A stretch of 64,000 nucleotides of DNA from Martelella mediterranea. GTDB lineage: Bacteria > Pseudomonadota > Alphaproteobacteria > Rhizobiales > Rhizobiaceae. The notes beneath the pieces are model-generated. The model was not told the DNA's origin. It made no database searches and saw only the letters and a program-made list of their open reading frames with translations. Position 1 is the first letter of the stretch, and every line of letters starts with the position of its first letter. Location of the stretch: assembly GCF_004342225.1 (NCBI RefSeq), contig NZ_SMAR01000006.1:1-64000 (forward strand). Reading direction: 5' to 3'. The position numbers and the translations under genes are program-made. Positions 18,712-27,726 of the stretch are shown piece by piece.

Positions 18712-19470
18712 ATGGCTGATCTTCGTAACTACCAGACCCGCGCGCAGACGGGAGCGCACGCGAGTGCCGAAATCGATCAGGGCCTGCGCGCCTACATGCT
18801 CAAGATCTACAACCTGATGGCGCTTGGCCTGGTGATTACAGGCATTGCCGCCTACGGTATTTTCATGATGTCCGTGTCGCAGACCGGGGCTGATGGCCAG
18901 GTCGCGCTCACCCAGTTCGGTCAGGTAATGTATGCCTCACCGCTGAAATGGGTTGTCATGTTTGCACCGCTGATCGCGTTTTTCTTCCTCGCGTTCCGCG
19001 TAAACAAGATGAGCGTCGCCGGCGCGCAGATGGCGTTCTGGGTGTATGCCGCCCTGACAGGCATCTCGCTTTCAACGATCTTCCTGGTTTATACCGGACA
19101 AAGCATCGTACAGACCTTCTTCATCACCGCGGCTTCCTTCGGCGCTCTTTCACTCTACGGTTACACGACCAAGCGTGATCTTTCGGCGATGGGTTCGTTC
19201 ATGATTGTCGGCCTTTTTGGCATTCTGATCGCCATGGTGGTCAACATCTTCCTGCAGTCGAGCGCTCTGAGCTTCGCTGTTTCGGTTCTTGGTGTTCTGA
19301 TCTTTGCCGGTTTGACCGCATGGGATACGCAGAAGCTGAAAGAAATGTACTATGACGGTGACAGCGATGTTGTCGCCGGCCGCAAGGCTGTCATGGGTGC
19401 ACTGACGCTCTACCTCGACTTCATCAACATGTTCCTGTTCCTTCTTCGCCTTCTGGGCAACCGGAACTAA
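18712..19470 (+). CDS. BAX inhibitor-1 / YccA-like integral membrane protein
   Basis: A 252-aa protein of the BI-1 (TMBIM, YbhL/YccA) family with seven predicted membrane helices. The C-terminal signature LIFAGLTAWDTQKLKEMYYDG followed by GALTLYLDFINMFLFLLRLLGNRN is diagnostic. ATG at 18712 has AGGA 6 bases upstream. Family members are calcium-leak or FtsH-modulating proteins; the function in alphaproteobacteria is not settled. It has its own terminator at 19494-19518. Confidence 0.95.
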   Translation: MADLRNYQTRAQTGAHASAEIDQGLRAYMLKIYNLMALGLVITGIAAYGIFMMSVSQTGADGQVALTQFGQVMYASPLKWVVMFAPLIAFFFLAFRVNKMSVAGAQMAFWVYAALTGISLSTIFLVYTGQSIVQTFFITAASFGALSLYGYTTKRDLSAMGSFMIVGLFGILIAMVVNIFLQSSALSFAVSVLGVLIFAGLTAWDTQKLKEMYYDGDSDVVAGRKAVMGALTLYLDFINMFLFLLRLLGNRN

Positions 19471-19493
19471 GACTGTTGACAAACTGATACGGG

Positions 19494-19518
19494 AAAGGCG
19501 GCGTGAAGCCGCCTTTTT
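19494..19518 (+). terminator. Rho-independent terminator after BI-1 gene
   Basis: AAAGGCGGC-GTGAA-GCCGCCTTT followed by further T bases, 24 bases after the stop. Confidence 0.9.
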
Positions 19519-19555
19519 CATGCCCGCCTTTCTTCCGGAAACACCATTGCCCGCC

Positions 19556-20095
19556 ATGTCCATTGAAATCCGCACAGCCCAACCAGGCGATATCGCAGCC
19601 ATTACCGGCATTTATGCCGAGAGCGTTTTAAACGGTTTTGCAAGCTACGAAATTGAGCCGCCGACCGACACCGAAATGCAGAACCGCATGGCGACGGTCC
19701 TTAATGGCGGCTATCCGTATTTTACGGCGATCGATGCCAGCGGAAATGTTGCTGGCTATGCCTATGCCAGCGCATTTCGCACCCGGCCCGCTTATCGATG
19801 GCTGGTAGAAAATTCTGTTTATCTCGCCCCACAGGCACGTGGAAAAGGCGTTGGCAAAGCGCTCCTTACAAACCTGATCGACGCCTGCGAGAAACGTGGA
19901 TTTCGTCAGATGGTCGCCGTTATCGGCGGCGCCAGCCCGGCCTCTGTCGCGCTTCACCGCGCTTGCGGTTTTTCAGATGCGGGACGGTTGTCCGGAACAG
20001 GTTTCAAAAACGGGCGCTGGCTGGACACGGTGTTCATGCAGCGCGCACTTGGAGATGGCAATATGTCCGCGCCCGGCCCGATCGCCTTGCCATGA
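19556..20095 (+). CDS. GNAT N-acetyltransferase, phosphinothricin/methionine-sulfoximine acetyltransferase-like
   Basis: A 179-aa GNAT enzyme. The N-terminus IEIRTAQPGDIAAITGIYAESVLNGFASYEIEPP is typical of the Pat/Bar/YncA group. Motif A with the acetyl-CoA loop is VYLAPQARGKGVGKALL at about residues 88-104 and is followed by GASPASVALHRACGF. ATG at 19556 is preferred to 19520, which lies almost inside the terminator of the previous gene. Such enzymes acetylate glutamine-synthetase inhibitors such as methionine sulfoximine; substrate is inferred only. Confidence 0.88.
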   Translation: MSIEIRTAQPGDIAAITGIYAESVLNGFASYEIEPPTDTEMQNRMATVLNGGYPYFTAIDASGNVAGYAYASAFRTRPAYRWLVENSVYLAPQARGKGVGKALLTNLIDACEKRGFRQMVAVIGGASPASVALHRACGFSDAGRLSGTGFKNGRWLDTVFMQRALGDGNMSAPGPIALP

Positions 20096-20106
20096 CGGCA
20101 GGCGGT

Positions 20107-20502
20107 CTATTTTTCGACCAGCTTCAGCTTCTTATCAAACACTTTCAGAACCTGCTTGAGATCGTGTCCGCGCTTGAGCACCATTCCGGCATTGTTCGTC
20201 ACTGAAAAGGCCCCCTGCCGGGCAGCCAGCTTGGGATTTTTTTCGATCCGGTAGAGCGGCATTTCACCTGCTCGCTTGAACACCGAAAAAACGGCACGGT
20301 CCTTCATATGGTCCAGTGCGTAATCCCGCCATTCACCGTCGCCGACCATACGACCGTAAAGCCAAAGGATCGTATCAAGCTCGCGGCGATGAAACGTCAC
20401 GGGCAAAGGCTCTGGCTTTTTACTGGGACGGTACTGCGAAAGATCGACAACCTTGCCGCTGCCTTTAACTGAGCTTGTCTGGGATTCCGGCTTCTGCGCC
20501 AT
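20107..20502 (-). CDS. DUF2794 domain protein
   Basis: A 131-aa protein with a polar N-terminal tail and the DUF2794 core VDLSQYRPSKKPEPLPVTFHRRELDTILWLYGRMVGDGEWRDYALD...AVFSVFKRAGEMPLYRIEKNPKLAARQGAFSV. ATG at 20502 has AGGAG 7 bases upstream. The family is common in Hyphomicrobiales and its function is unknown. It is convergent with the GNAT gene (12-base gap). Confidence 0.85.
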   Translation of the reverse strand: MAQKPESQTSSVKGSGKVVDLSQYRPSKKPEPLPVTFHRRELDTILWLYGRMVGDGEWRDYALDHMKDRAVFSVFKRAGEMPLYRIEKNPKLAARQGAFSVTNNAGMVLKRGHDLKQVLKVFDKKLKLVEK

Positions 20503-20817
20503 GCGATCTCCTGTTTCGCCACAAACAAGGGTCTGGCGTCCAGCGGCGTCTGGGCCTGCCGAATGGCCATGTGACATTCATAAGACAGTCTGCCCGGTTG
20601 AAAGAGAAATGCAAGAGTGGTTTTCCACATCGCATTGCCTCCGGGCTGCAGCGAACAAACCCTTTGTTAACCTTGGCCGCCTAGTCTTCATGGACAAAGT
20701 TTCATTAAAGTCCAGTAGCGCGTCGATGACTTTCAAGCCCAGACAAATGCCAGCGTCCGGCCCTTCGGCTCTGCCGGAAAGCCATCAGCCCTTTCACGGC
20801 AAAAGGGTGGCAGCACG
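20503..20817. other. Intergenic region between DUF2794 and GNAT-fold genes
   Basis: About 315 bases between divergent genes. Short open frames on both strands lack ribosome binding sites and codon bias, so I read it as promoter space for both flanking genes. No inverted repeat of note was seen. Confidence 0.4.
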
Positions 20818-21978
20818 ATGAGCATCATCCGGAAGGATCTCGGTCCCCGCACGCCTGCACGGCTGAAGTCCAAGTTATCTGTCGTCCGCCCCGGTCGCGC
20901 CGTTCCCGATGTTCGGCTCGAACTGAAAACCGGCGGAGAATTTTCGCTTTATTCAACCCCGCCAGAGGAACTTGAACGCGCATTTGACCGTCTGGTTTTC
21001 CGCTCCAGCGAGACCAATGTTTTCCAGGCTGCCCCGTTTCTGCTGACGGCCCTGAAGAACGGCCTTCACGGCCTTCGGCTGGCGTTAATCCACGAAGGCG
21101 CGCAGGGTATGGAACAGGACGATCTTGCCGCTTTGATGGCATTTCGTGTGGAAGATGGCGGGCGCTGGATCACCGCGCACGGCTTTGGCGATGGGACAGC
21201 TGCCTATAATGCACCGCTCATTTCCCGCCACCGTCCAATGGCCACCATTGACCAGCTTTTCGAAGCCCTGGCCAACAATCTGACCAATCTGCCGGGCATT
21301 GCAGTTCTGCCGGACCTTCTGGCTGATGGCGCGATCATGCGGCTTGGACGCGCAGTGGCTGCAGCAAGGGGGCTGGCTTTTAGGGTGACGGGCGCTACGC
21401 GCAGACGCGCCCTGACGGCAAGGGTCGACCCGTCTTCGCGGCTCGCCGGATCTGAACGCGCGGCCTGGCAAGACAAGCTGGAAAAATGGCAGGCTCTGCA
21501 GCAAAAGGGGCATGTCACATATCGGGTCGCAAGGAACAGCGATGAGATCGAGCCTGTCCTCGAAGCGCTTCCGATGCTTGCACGGGATACCGCCGGGCCG
21601 GCACCAAACGCGTTTCTGACAGCGGCCTGCCGTGCGCTTGCCAAACGCGACTGGATCCGCCTGCACGCGCTCTACCTCGACGAGATTCTGATTGCCGTTG
21701 CCGTACAGCCGGTTGTTGCAGGCGAAGCCTGGATCGCAGACACGATCGTGCACACTGATCTGGCCGATATGGCCGTGGATGAACAACTCATCGTCCGTCT
21801 GACTGAGTGGAACCTCCGTGACACAAACATCCGTGTGACACGCTGTGCGCCCGGCGTCGGCCCGTTTCTTGCCGAACGGTTCTGGTCAGACGATGAAGGC
21901 CGGGCAACCCTTATGGTTGCTTTAAAACCCGGGCATGAGCGCTCACTTGATGCTGCAGCAAAGGCTCTGGAAGTCTGA
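20818..21978 (+). CDS. Hypothetical protein, possible BioF2-like/GNAT-fold acyltransferase
   Basis: A 386-aa soluble protein that I cannot assign firmly. It has no signal peptide or membrane segment. The middle and C-terminal parts (for example DWIRLHALYLDEILIAVAVQPVVAGEAWIADTIVHTDLADMAVDEQLIVRLTEW) recall the BioF2-like/CelD acetyltransferase fold, in which a strand pair that reads as a substrate or host response is followed by a helix. The catalytic residues cannot be picked. It is divergent from DUF2794 and convergent with a lipoprotein gene. Confidence 0.7.
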   Translation: MSIIRKDLGPRTPARLKSKLSVVRPGRAVPDVRLELKTGGEFSLYSTPPEELERAFDRLVFRSSETNVFQAAPFLLTALKNGLHGLRLALIHEGAQGMEQDDLAALMAFRVEDGGRWITAHGFGDGTAAYNAPLISRHRPMATIDQLFEALANNLTNLPGIAVLPDLLADGAIMRLGRAVAAARGLAFRVTGATRRRALTARVDPSSRLAGSERAAWQDKLEKWQALQQKGHVTYRVARNSDEIEPVLEALPMLARDTAGPAPNAFLTAACRALAKRDWIRLHALYLDEILIAVAVQPVVAGEAWIADTIVHTDLADMAVDEQLIVRLTEWNLRDTNIRVTRCAPGVGPFLAERFWSDDEGRATLMVALKPGHERSLDAAAKALEV

Positions 21979-22073
21979 GTTTTCACCCCAGGCGTTTCTT
22001 CCGGAAGGCAGCTGCCAGCACAGCGGCATGATCTGGCTTCATCGGCAACAGAGTGTTTGCATGAATAACGGGA

Positions 22074-22655
22074 TCAGGAGCAGGGTTTAAGCCGTGACTC
22101 TTCCGGCCGGTTCAGCAAGGCAAATATGTCGATATCGGATAGCAGAGGATGAAAACCTTCTTCGCCGCCAGCTTCAATCAACACATCGAGCGGAACGCCG
22201 GGGGCATAGACCGGGCCATCCCAGCAGGCTTTATCAAGATCGACAGAAAAGCCCGGTTTTGCCTTGCCGCGCTCGCGTGCTGCAGCCATCTCCTGCTGCT
22301 GGTCGCGCAACGCAAGCGCATCGGAGGGTGCAAGACGATAAAGATGCAGCACCTGACCGGGCTTGCGGAACTTTGCAATCGCCGCCTTAGCTTCGGAAGG
22401 ATCAACACTTACAAGCGTGTAGTCATGCGAGATCTCATTGCTTCCGCCGTTTTGGTACACCGTGAGATCAAGGTCACCTTCTTCCAGCCTGAAGGCTTCC
22501 GGGGCCAGAACCGCGATACGGATTGCAGCCGGATTGGCAGCGATCGGTGTCGGGATCGACGGTTTACTCCCGGGCAGAAAGGAAAAGGATGAGCAGGCCG
22601 AAAGCATGAGCAATCCGAAGACAGCCGAAAGCCTGACAAGGGGCGAAAAAGACAT
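22074..22655 (-). CDS. Hypothetical lipoprotein
   Basis: A 193-aa protein with a lipoprotein signal peptide (LLMLSAC, Cys21) followed by a Ser/Pro-rich linker and a mixed alpha/beta domain with two conserved-looking cysteines, CWDGPVY and the C-terminal LKPCS. I do not recognise the domain. It stands alone, convergent with the preceding gene, and no clear ribosome binding site is present before the ATG. Probably an envelope lipoprotein. Confidence 0.75.
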   Translation of the reverse strand: MSFSPLVRLSAVFGLLMLSACSSFSFLPGSKPSIPTPIAANPAAIRIAVLAPEAFRLEEGDLDLTVYQNGGSNEISHDYTLVSVDPSEAKAAIAKFRKPGQVLHLYRLAPSDALALRDQQQEMAAARERGKAKPGFSVDLDKACWDGPVYAPGVPLDVLIEAGGEEGFHPLLSDIDIFALLNRPEESRLKPCS

Positions 22656-22955
22656 GGCAAAACCAAAAACAGGAATCGAAACGTAAGTTAAATACTAAAC
22701 CGCAGTGCTTAAAGCCCGGTAAATGATGACTGTGCAGTCCGTTTCTCAAAACAGGGCATCGCGACAGAACAGACAAAGCCGAATATTTAAGGGATCCTGA
22801 TCAGGCCATATCAGCATTTTTATTTTCTATGTCTAAATTAAGCAACAAACAAACAACGGTCAGGATAAACAACAAAACCAGCTAGCAAAATATTTATTGA
22901 TCCTAAGCAATAAAAATATTAATTGACGCAAAAACGTTTCATCAAGGTTTCATTG
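22656..22955. other. AT-rich divergent intergenic region
   Basis: Three hundred bases between divergent genes. Bases 22790-22925 are markedly A/T rich compared with the flanks, with many AACAAA and AATAAAA runs. It likely contains promoters of the lipoprotein gene and the membrane protein gene; no palindrome or gene was found. Confidence 0.4.
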
Positions 22956-23507
22956 ATGCGCTCAGAAAGCCGGAAACATAACATCAGAACATATCAGTGC
23001 TGGAAGCGCGCTATTCGCGTCTGCCAGTTTGCTTTGATTGGCGCCCTGCTCTATCAGGCATGGGAGTCGGTCGCCAATCCATCAGTCTTTGCTGCCGATA
23101 TCAGCGCCGATATGGGTTTTTCGACAACCATCGCCCTTGACCCGGTGACCAGCACGATATTGATCGTCATTATGGCGTTGGTTTCAGCACTGAGCCTGCT
23201 TGGGCTTCAGTGTGTCTGGTGCTTTTTCGAACAGGTCGAAAGCGAGCGTTCAATTTCGCCGGAAACAGCATCCTATCTGCGACAATCCGGCGTTTATGCG
23301 GTGGCAAGCTGCACCTTAGGCATTCTGGCCCAGCAAGGTTCAACATTCTTTGCGACTCTTAAAAACCCTGGGGCGGGACACATTTCCTATTTCGACATCA
23401 GCAGCTTGCTGCTCGTTTTACTGCCCGCCGCCGGTCTGCTGTTCGTCATTGGGCACATCCTGACGATTGCCTCAGGTTTCAGACAGAACAATCAGGGCAC
23501 AGCGTGA
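22956..23507 (+). CDS. Hypothetical four-helix membrane protein (DUF2975-like layout)
   Basis: About 183 aa with four hydrophobic segments (around residues 17-37, 67-88, 110-130 and 145-170). The layout, with a loop after helix 2 containing FFEQVESERSISPETASYLRQSG, resembles DUF2975 proteins, which are often encoded beside Xre-type regulators; none is seen here. ATG at 22956 has AAGG 8 bases upstream; a TTG at 22923 could extend it. Function unknown. Confidence 0.65.
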   Translation: MRSESRKHNIRTYQCWKRAIRVCQFALIGALLYQAWESVANPSVFAADISADMGFSTTIALDPVTSTILIVIMALVSALSLLGLQCVWCFFEQVESERSISPETASYLRQSGVYAVASCTLGILAQQGSTFFATLKNPGAGHISYFDISSLLLVLLPAAGLLFVIGHILTIASGFRQNNQGTA

Positions 23508-23544
23508 CTGCCGGTGTTTTCTGGCCCCGAAGGCAGATTATGCC

Positions 23545-24471
23545 CTAAAGCCCGATCTCGTGTGCATAGGGCGGATTGGCCCCGGCGCGCGAAACCGTAA
23601 CAGCGGCAGCCTTCGCACCCAGCGCCAGCGCGTTCGAGATGGCCTCCGGTGGCAGGTTTTTCACCTTCTCCTTGGTTAGCAGCCCGGCCATATGGAGTGA
23701 AGCCAGAATACCGGCATCAAAGGTGTCGCCCGCGCCGACAGTATCGACCACATCAACCTTTTCGCTCGGCACCTCGACCTTTTGCGTCGCAGTATAACCG
23801 ATCGCGCCATGCGCCCCGCAGGTAATCACAACGAGACTTGCGCCCTGATCGATCCAGTATTTCGCCCGCTCATCCATCGACCCTTCCAGCTCGAACCATT
23901 CCAGATCCTCGTCGGAAAACTTTACGATATCGGACTTCGCCGCCATGCGTTCGATGCGGGCGCGGTGCTTTGCCTTGTCCTTGATAAAGGTCGGGCGAAT
24001 ATTCGGGTCAAGCGAAATAACCCGGCGGTCGGCCTCGCGCATCAGGAAGGCTTCATAGGTTGACCCGCAGGGTTCCGGTATGAGGCTGATGGCCCCGAAA
24101 TGCATTGCATCGCAATCATCACCAACCTTCGGCAGATCGTCTTCTGTTATCATGCGCCCGGCCGTGTTTTCATCGTAAAACGCGTAACTCGCCGATCCAT
24201 TGACCAGCTTCACAAAGGCCAGTGTCGTCGGGCGGTCGGAGATCGCGGCATAGGTGTGATCGACGTTGGAATCGTCGAGCTTTTCACGAATAATGTCACC
24301 CATCAGATCCGACGAAATACCGGAGAAGAAACCTGTTTTGCAGCCCAGTCGGGAAAGCGCGACCGCGGTGTTGCAGACGGCCCCGCCTGCATATGGCGCA
24401 AAGGCCGCCTCGCCTGTCCTGGCCTCACGCGGCAGCATGTCAATCAACGCTTCTCCGCAGCATAAAATCAT
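23545..24471 (-). CDS. PfkB-family carbohydrate kinase, fructokinase-like
   Basis: A 308-aa ribokinase-fold sugar kinase. N-terminal MILCCGEALIDMLP and the glycine-rich AGGAVCNTAVALSRLG motif bind the sugar; the C-terminal PfkB signature DTVGAGDTFDAGILASL contains the catalytic Asp and anion hole. DEDLEWFE and VVITCGAHGAIGY are also typical of fructokinases of alphaproteobacteria. The 51-base gap to pyrE suggests possible co-transcription. Fructose to fructose-6-phosphate is the likely reaction; other ketoses are possible. Confidence 0.88.
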   Translation of the reverse strand: MILCCGEALIDMLPREARTGEAAFAPYAGGAVCNTAVALSRLGCKTGFFSGISSDLMGDIIREKLDDSNVDHTYAAISDRPTTLAFVKLVNGSASYAFYDENTAGRMITEDDLPKVGDDCDAMHFGAISLIPEPCGSTYEAFLMREADRRVISLDPNIRPTFIKDKAKHRARIERMAAKSDIVKFSDEDLEWFELEGSMDERAKYWIDQGASLVVITCGAHGAIGYTATQKVEVPSEKVDVVDTVGAGDTFDAGILASLHMAGLLTKEKVKNLPPEAISNALALGAKAAAVTVSRAGANPPYAHEIGL

Positions 24472-24522
24472 GTCTCTCTCCCAGATGATCTGATCAATTC
24501 TCTCAGCGATTTTAAGCCCGCA

Positions 24523-25227
24523 TCAAAAGCCTTCAACAATCAGCTTGTCGAGGCCACCATGGGCACGCGACCAATCCATCGGATGGTCCAGAAATGCCGC
24601 AACGGCTTCAAGCGTTTTCGCATCGAACAGCTTCTTTTCTTTTGCGACAGCCAGAACGTTCTTCCATGTCGCAAGATAGTGCAGATCGACACGTCCGCCC
24701 TTGAAGCGCCCCTTAGCTTCGCTGAAAATATCGTAGTAAAACAACGCCAGACCGTGTTCGACAGTGCCGCCCGCATTGCGAATGGCATTGATAAAGGTGA
24801 ACATTGATCCGCCTGCTGTCGTCAGGTCTTCGACGACGAGCACGCGGGCACCATGCGGCATATGCCCTTCAATCTGGGCATTCCGGCCATGCCCCTTCGG
24901 TTTTTTGCGCACATAAATCATCGGCAGATCCAGCCGGTCGGCCAGAAATGCGGCAAAAGGAATCCCGGCGGTTTCGCCACCGGCCACGCAATCAAACTTT
25001 TCGAAGCCAGCCTCCCGCATCACGGTTGCGGCGGCAAAGTCCATGAGTGTTGAACGAATGCGCGGATAAGAAATCAGCTTACGGCAATCGATGTAGACAG
25101 GACTGACCAGACCGGAGGCCAGTTTATAAGGCTCTTCCGGTGAGAAATGAACCGCTTCGATTTCCCAAAGCATACGTGCCATGAGGTCGGCCACAACCGC
25201 CGGATCGGCAAAACTCGCCTGCGCCAT
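24523..25227 (-). CDS. pyrE: Orotate phosphoribosyltransferase
   Basis: A 234-aa pyrimidine-synthesis enzyme that makes OMP from orotate and PRPP. The PRPP-binding motif is [19 protein letters not shown] at about residues 128-146. Early blocks are [27 protein letters not shown] and [42 protein letters not shown]. The length is that of the rhizobial version, longer than the 213-aa E. coli enzyme. AAGGAA lies just before the ATG. Confidence 0.95.
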   Translation of the reverse strand: MAQASFADPAVVADLMARMLWEIEAVHFSPEEPYKLASGLVSPVYIDCRKLISYPRIRSTLMDFAAATVMREAGFEKFDCVAGGETAGIPFAAFLADRLDLPMIYVRKKPKGHGRNAQIEGHMPHGARVLVVEDLTTAGGSMFTFINAIRNAGGTVEHGLALFYYDIFSEAKGRFKGGRVDLHYLATWKNVLAVAKEKKLFDAKTLEAVAAFLDHPMDWSRAHGGLDKLIVEGF

Positions 25228-25439
25228 TTCATTCCTTTCCTACTGCCGTCGCACGTCCGGCGACTGACCCGAACATGCGAAAAAACACGGCGATTGCAAG
25301 GCTTGAAGGTCGAAAGACCTTTGCCTTGAACCGATAAAATCGTCAATCGCGGAAAATAGCGTTTTCGCAGCCGACCGCAATGATATTCATTAAATCGTTT
25401 ATATCATTACGGCCAGAAAGCAGGAATGCCTGTCATCAT

Positions 25440-26123
25440 TCACACTTCCATAGCATAACCGGCGCCGCGCACAGTGCGGATCACGTCCTGCATCTGCGAG
25501 AAATTCAGCGCTTTTCTCAAACGTCCGACATGCACATCGACGGTCCGCTCATCCACATAGATGTCATGACCCCAGACCCCGTCGAGAAGCTGTGCGCGGG
25601 AGAACACCCGCCCCGGTGAGCTCATCAAAAACTCCAGCAGCCGGAATTCCGTCGGTCCAAGCCGGACTTCCCGGTTCTTGCGATGAACGCGGTGGGTTTC
25701 ACGGTCCAGCTCGATATCGCCGCATTTAAGAACAGTCGACAAGACCTCCGGACGCGCTCGACGCAGGATAGCCTTAACCCTTGCCATCAGTTCCGGCGTC
25801 GAAAAAGGCTTGGTGACGTAGTCATCTGCACCGATGGCCAGTCCCCGAACACGCTCGCTTTCTTCACCGCGTGCTGTCAGCATGATAATGGGCAGACGTT
25901 CGGTTTCGGGCCGCATTCTCAAACGGCGGCAAAGTTCAATGCCGGAGACGCCGGGCAGCATCCAGTCGAGCAACAGAAGATCCGGCACCCATTCCTGAAG
26001 ACGGATTTCCGCTTCATCACCGCGCAGGATTGTTTCGACTTCATACCCCTCGGCTTCGAGATTGTAGCGAAGAAGAACGCTCAAAGCCTCTTCATCTTCA
26101 ACAACAGCAATCTTTGGGACCAT
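25440..26123 (-). CDS. phoB: Phosphate regulon response regulator
   Basis: A 227-aa OmpR-family regulator. The receiver domain has the acidic pair EDE at 9-11, phospho-acceptor Asp53 in LLLLDWMLPG, and Lys in DDYVTKPFS. The winged-helix DNA-binding domain ends with the typical RTVDVHVGRLRKALNFSQMQDVIRTVRGAGYAME. It is the last gene of the pho/pst cluster, 33 bases after phoU. In the family it activates genes with Pho boxes when phosphate is scarce and PhoR phosphorylates it. Confidence 0.96.
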   Translation of the reverse strand: MVPKIAVVEDEEALSVLLRYNLEAEGYEVETILRGDEAEIRLQEWVPDLLLLDWMLPGVSGIELCRRLRMRPETERLPIIMLTARGEESERVRGLAIGADDYVTKPFSTPELMARVKAILRRARPEVLSTVLKCGDIELDRETHRVHRKNREVRLGPTEFRLLEFLMSSPGRVFSRAQLLDGVWGHDIYVDERTVDVHVGRLRKALNFSQMQDVIRTVRGAGYAMEV

Positions 26124-26156
26124 TGGACTTCAAACTCCCTTTCAAAAGCAAAGGCA

Positions 26157-26870
26157 TCAAATGTCGTTCGAGCCGACAGATGTGGATGTATCGTGCTTGG
26201 GCCGCTCACCTTCAGGCTGCGTGCCGGTTGCGATGTAGTAGATCATTTCAGCGATATTGGTTGCATGATCGCCGATGCGCTCAATATTCTTGGCGCAGAA
26301 CAGAAGATGCGTGCACGTGGTGATATTGCGCGGGTCTTCCATCATGTAGGTCAAAAGCTCCCGGAAAAGCGACGTATAGATCGAGTCGATTTCATCGTCG
26401 CGTTCGCGGATGGAATTGGCCTTGTCTGCCTGCCGCGAGGTGTAGACATCCAGCACCTCCTTCAGCTGCATCAGCGCCAGTTCAGAAAGATGCTCAATGC
26501 CATGCGCCAGTTTGCGCGGAACGCCGGTGCCCTGAACCGAAATCACCCGCTTGGCGGTATTCTTGGCAAGGTCGCCGACCCGCTCAAGATCAGAAGCGAT
26601 CCGAATCGCGCCCATGATTTCGCGCAGGTCCGTGGCCACCGGCTGACGTCGTGCGATGGTCACAACAGCCTTGTCGCCGATTTCACGCTCGGCCTCGTCC
26701 AGAATGAGATCGTCAGAAATCACCTTCTGGGCCAGCCCCATGTCGGTGTTGACCAGCGCTCTGAGAGAATCGCCAACCATTTCCTCTGCCAGTCCGCCCA
26801 TTTCGGAAATCCGGCGCTGCAGATATTTCAGTTCTTCATCATATGCCGTCAGAATGTGTGAGGGCGCCAT
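26157..26870 (-). CDS. phoU: Phosphate signalling complex protein
   Basis: A 237-aa cytoplasmic helical protein made of two PhoU repeats. The metal-binding motifs are EREIGDKAV...RQPVATDLREIMGAIRIASDLERVGDLAKN in the first repeat and ICAKNIERIGDHATNIAEMIYY-like text in the second. It links the Pst transporter to PhoR and keeps the kinase off when phosphate is plentiful. It lies between pstB (30-base gap) and phoB. Confidence 0.96.
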   Translation of the reverse strand: MAPSHILTAYDEELKYLQRRISEMGGLAEEMVGDSLRALVNTDMGLAQKVISDDLILDEAEREIGDKAVVTIARRQPVATDLREIMGAIRIASDLERVGDLAKNTAKRVISVQGTGVPRKLAHGIEHLSELALMQLKEVLDVYTSRQADKANSIRERDDEIDSIYTSLFRELLTYMMEDPRNITTCTHLLFCAKNIERIGDHATNIAEMIYYIATGTQPEGERPKHDTSTSVGSNDI

Positions 26871-26900
26871 TTTGCTTTATCCTTCGTCCGTCCGCTGCGA

Positions 26901-27716
26901 TCAGCCAAGCCGGCCCATGATATAATCCTGGGTGCGCTCATCAGAGGGATTGGTGAAAATCGTGTCCGTATCGTTTTCCTCGACCATACGGCCCAGATGG
27001 AACATGGCCGTGCGCTCGGAAACGCGAGCGGCCTGCTGCATAGAGTGCGTCACGATCACGATCGTATAGTCTTGCCTCAGCTCACTGATCAGCTCCTCCA
27101 CGCGGGCCGTGGCAATCGGATCAAGCGCTGAACAGGGTTCATCCATCAGGATCACTTCCGGATTCACAGCGATCGCCCGCGCTATGCACAAACGCTGCTG
27201 CTGGCCATCGGAAAGGCTCGTGCCAGGCTCGTGAAGCCGGTCTCTGACTTCGTTGAACAGGCCTGCCTTTTGCAAGCTGGTCTCCACCAGTTCGTCAAAT
27301 TCGTGACGATGCTGCGCCAGTCCGTGAATGCGGGCGCCATAGGCAACATTTTCATAAATCGTCTTGGGAAACGGATTGGGTTTCTGAAACACCATGCCGA
27401 CACGCGAACGCAACTCAACGACATCGACGTCAGAACCATAGATGTCGTTCCCGTCCAGCGTCAGGCGCCCGCTCACCCGGCAGTTTCCCAACGTATCATT
27501 CATCCGGTTCAGCGCCCTCAGAAACGTCGATTTTCCGCAACCGGAAGGGCCAATCAATGCTGTCACCGCCCGTTCACGGATCTTGATGCTGACATCGAAC
27601 AGAACGCGCTTCTGACCGTAGTATACGGAGACATCCGTGCCGACTATTTTGTAGATTGTCTCACTCATTTTATCGTCCAGCACCTTTTTCGCGTCGGGAT
27701 CGCTCATCATGTTCAC
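26901..27716 (-). CDS. pstB: Phosphate ABC transporter ATP-binding protein
   Basis: ATPase of the high-affinity phosphate importer. Walker A is [19 protein letters not shown], the signature is [16 protein letters not shown] (the SDGQQQR form is usual for PstB), and Walker B is [17 protein letters not shown] chose GTG at 27716, with GAGGGG 6 bases upstream, giving 271 aa; a longer frame to 27767 would overlap the pstA end, and later ATGs at 27710 and 27707 are possible. Encoded 10 bases after pstA. Confidence 0.95.
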   Translation of the reverse strand: MNMMSDPDAKKVLDDKMSETIYKIVGTDVSVYYGQKRVLFDVSIKIRERAVTALIGPSGCGKSTFLRALNRMNDTLGNCRVSGRLTLDGNDIYGSDVDVVELRSRVGMVFQKPNPFPKTIYENVAYGARIHGLAQHRHEFDELVETSLQKAGLFNEVRDRLHEPGTSLSDGQQQRLCIARAIAVNPEVILMDEPCSALDPIATARVEELISELRQDYTIVIVTHSMQQAARVSERTAMFHLGRMVEENDTDTIFTNPSDERTQDYIMGRLG

Positions 27717-27726
27717 GGCCAACCCC

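Noticed and set aside
25683-26861. Plus-strand 392-codon frame across phoB and phoU
   Set aside because: It lies opposite two certain genes, has no recognisable domain and arises from their codon bias.
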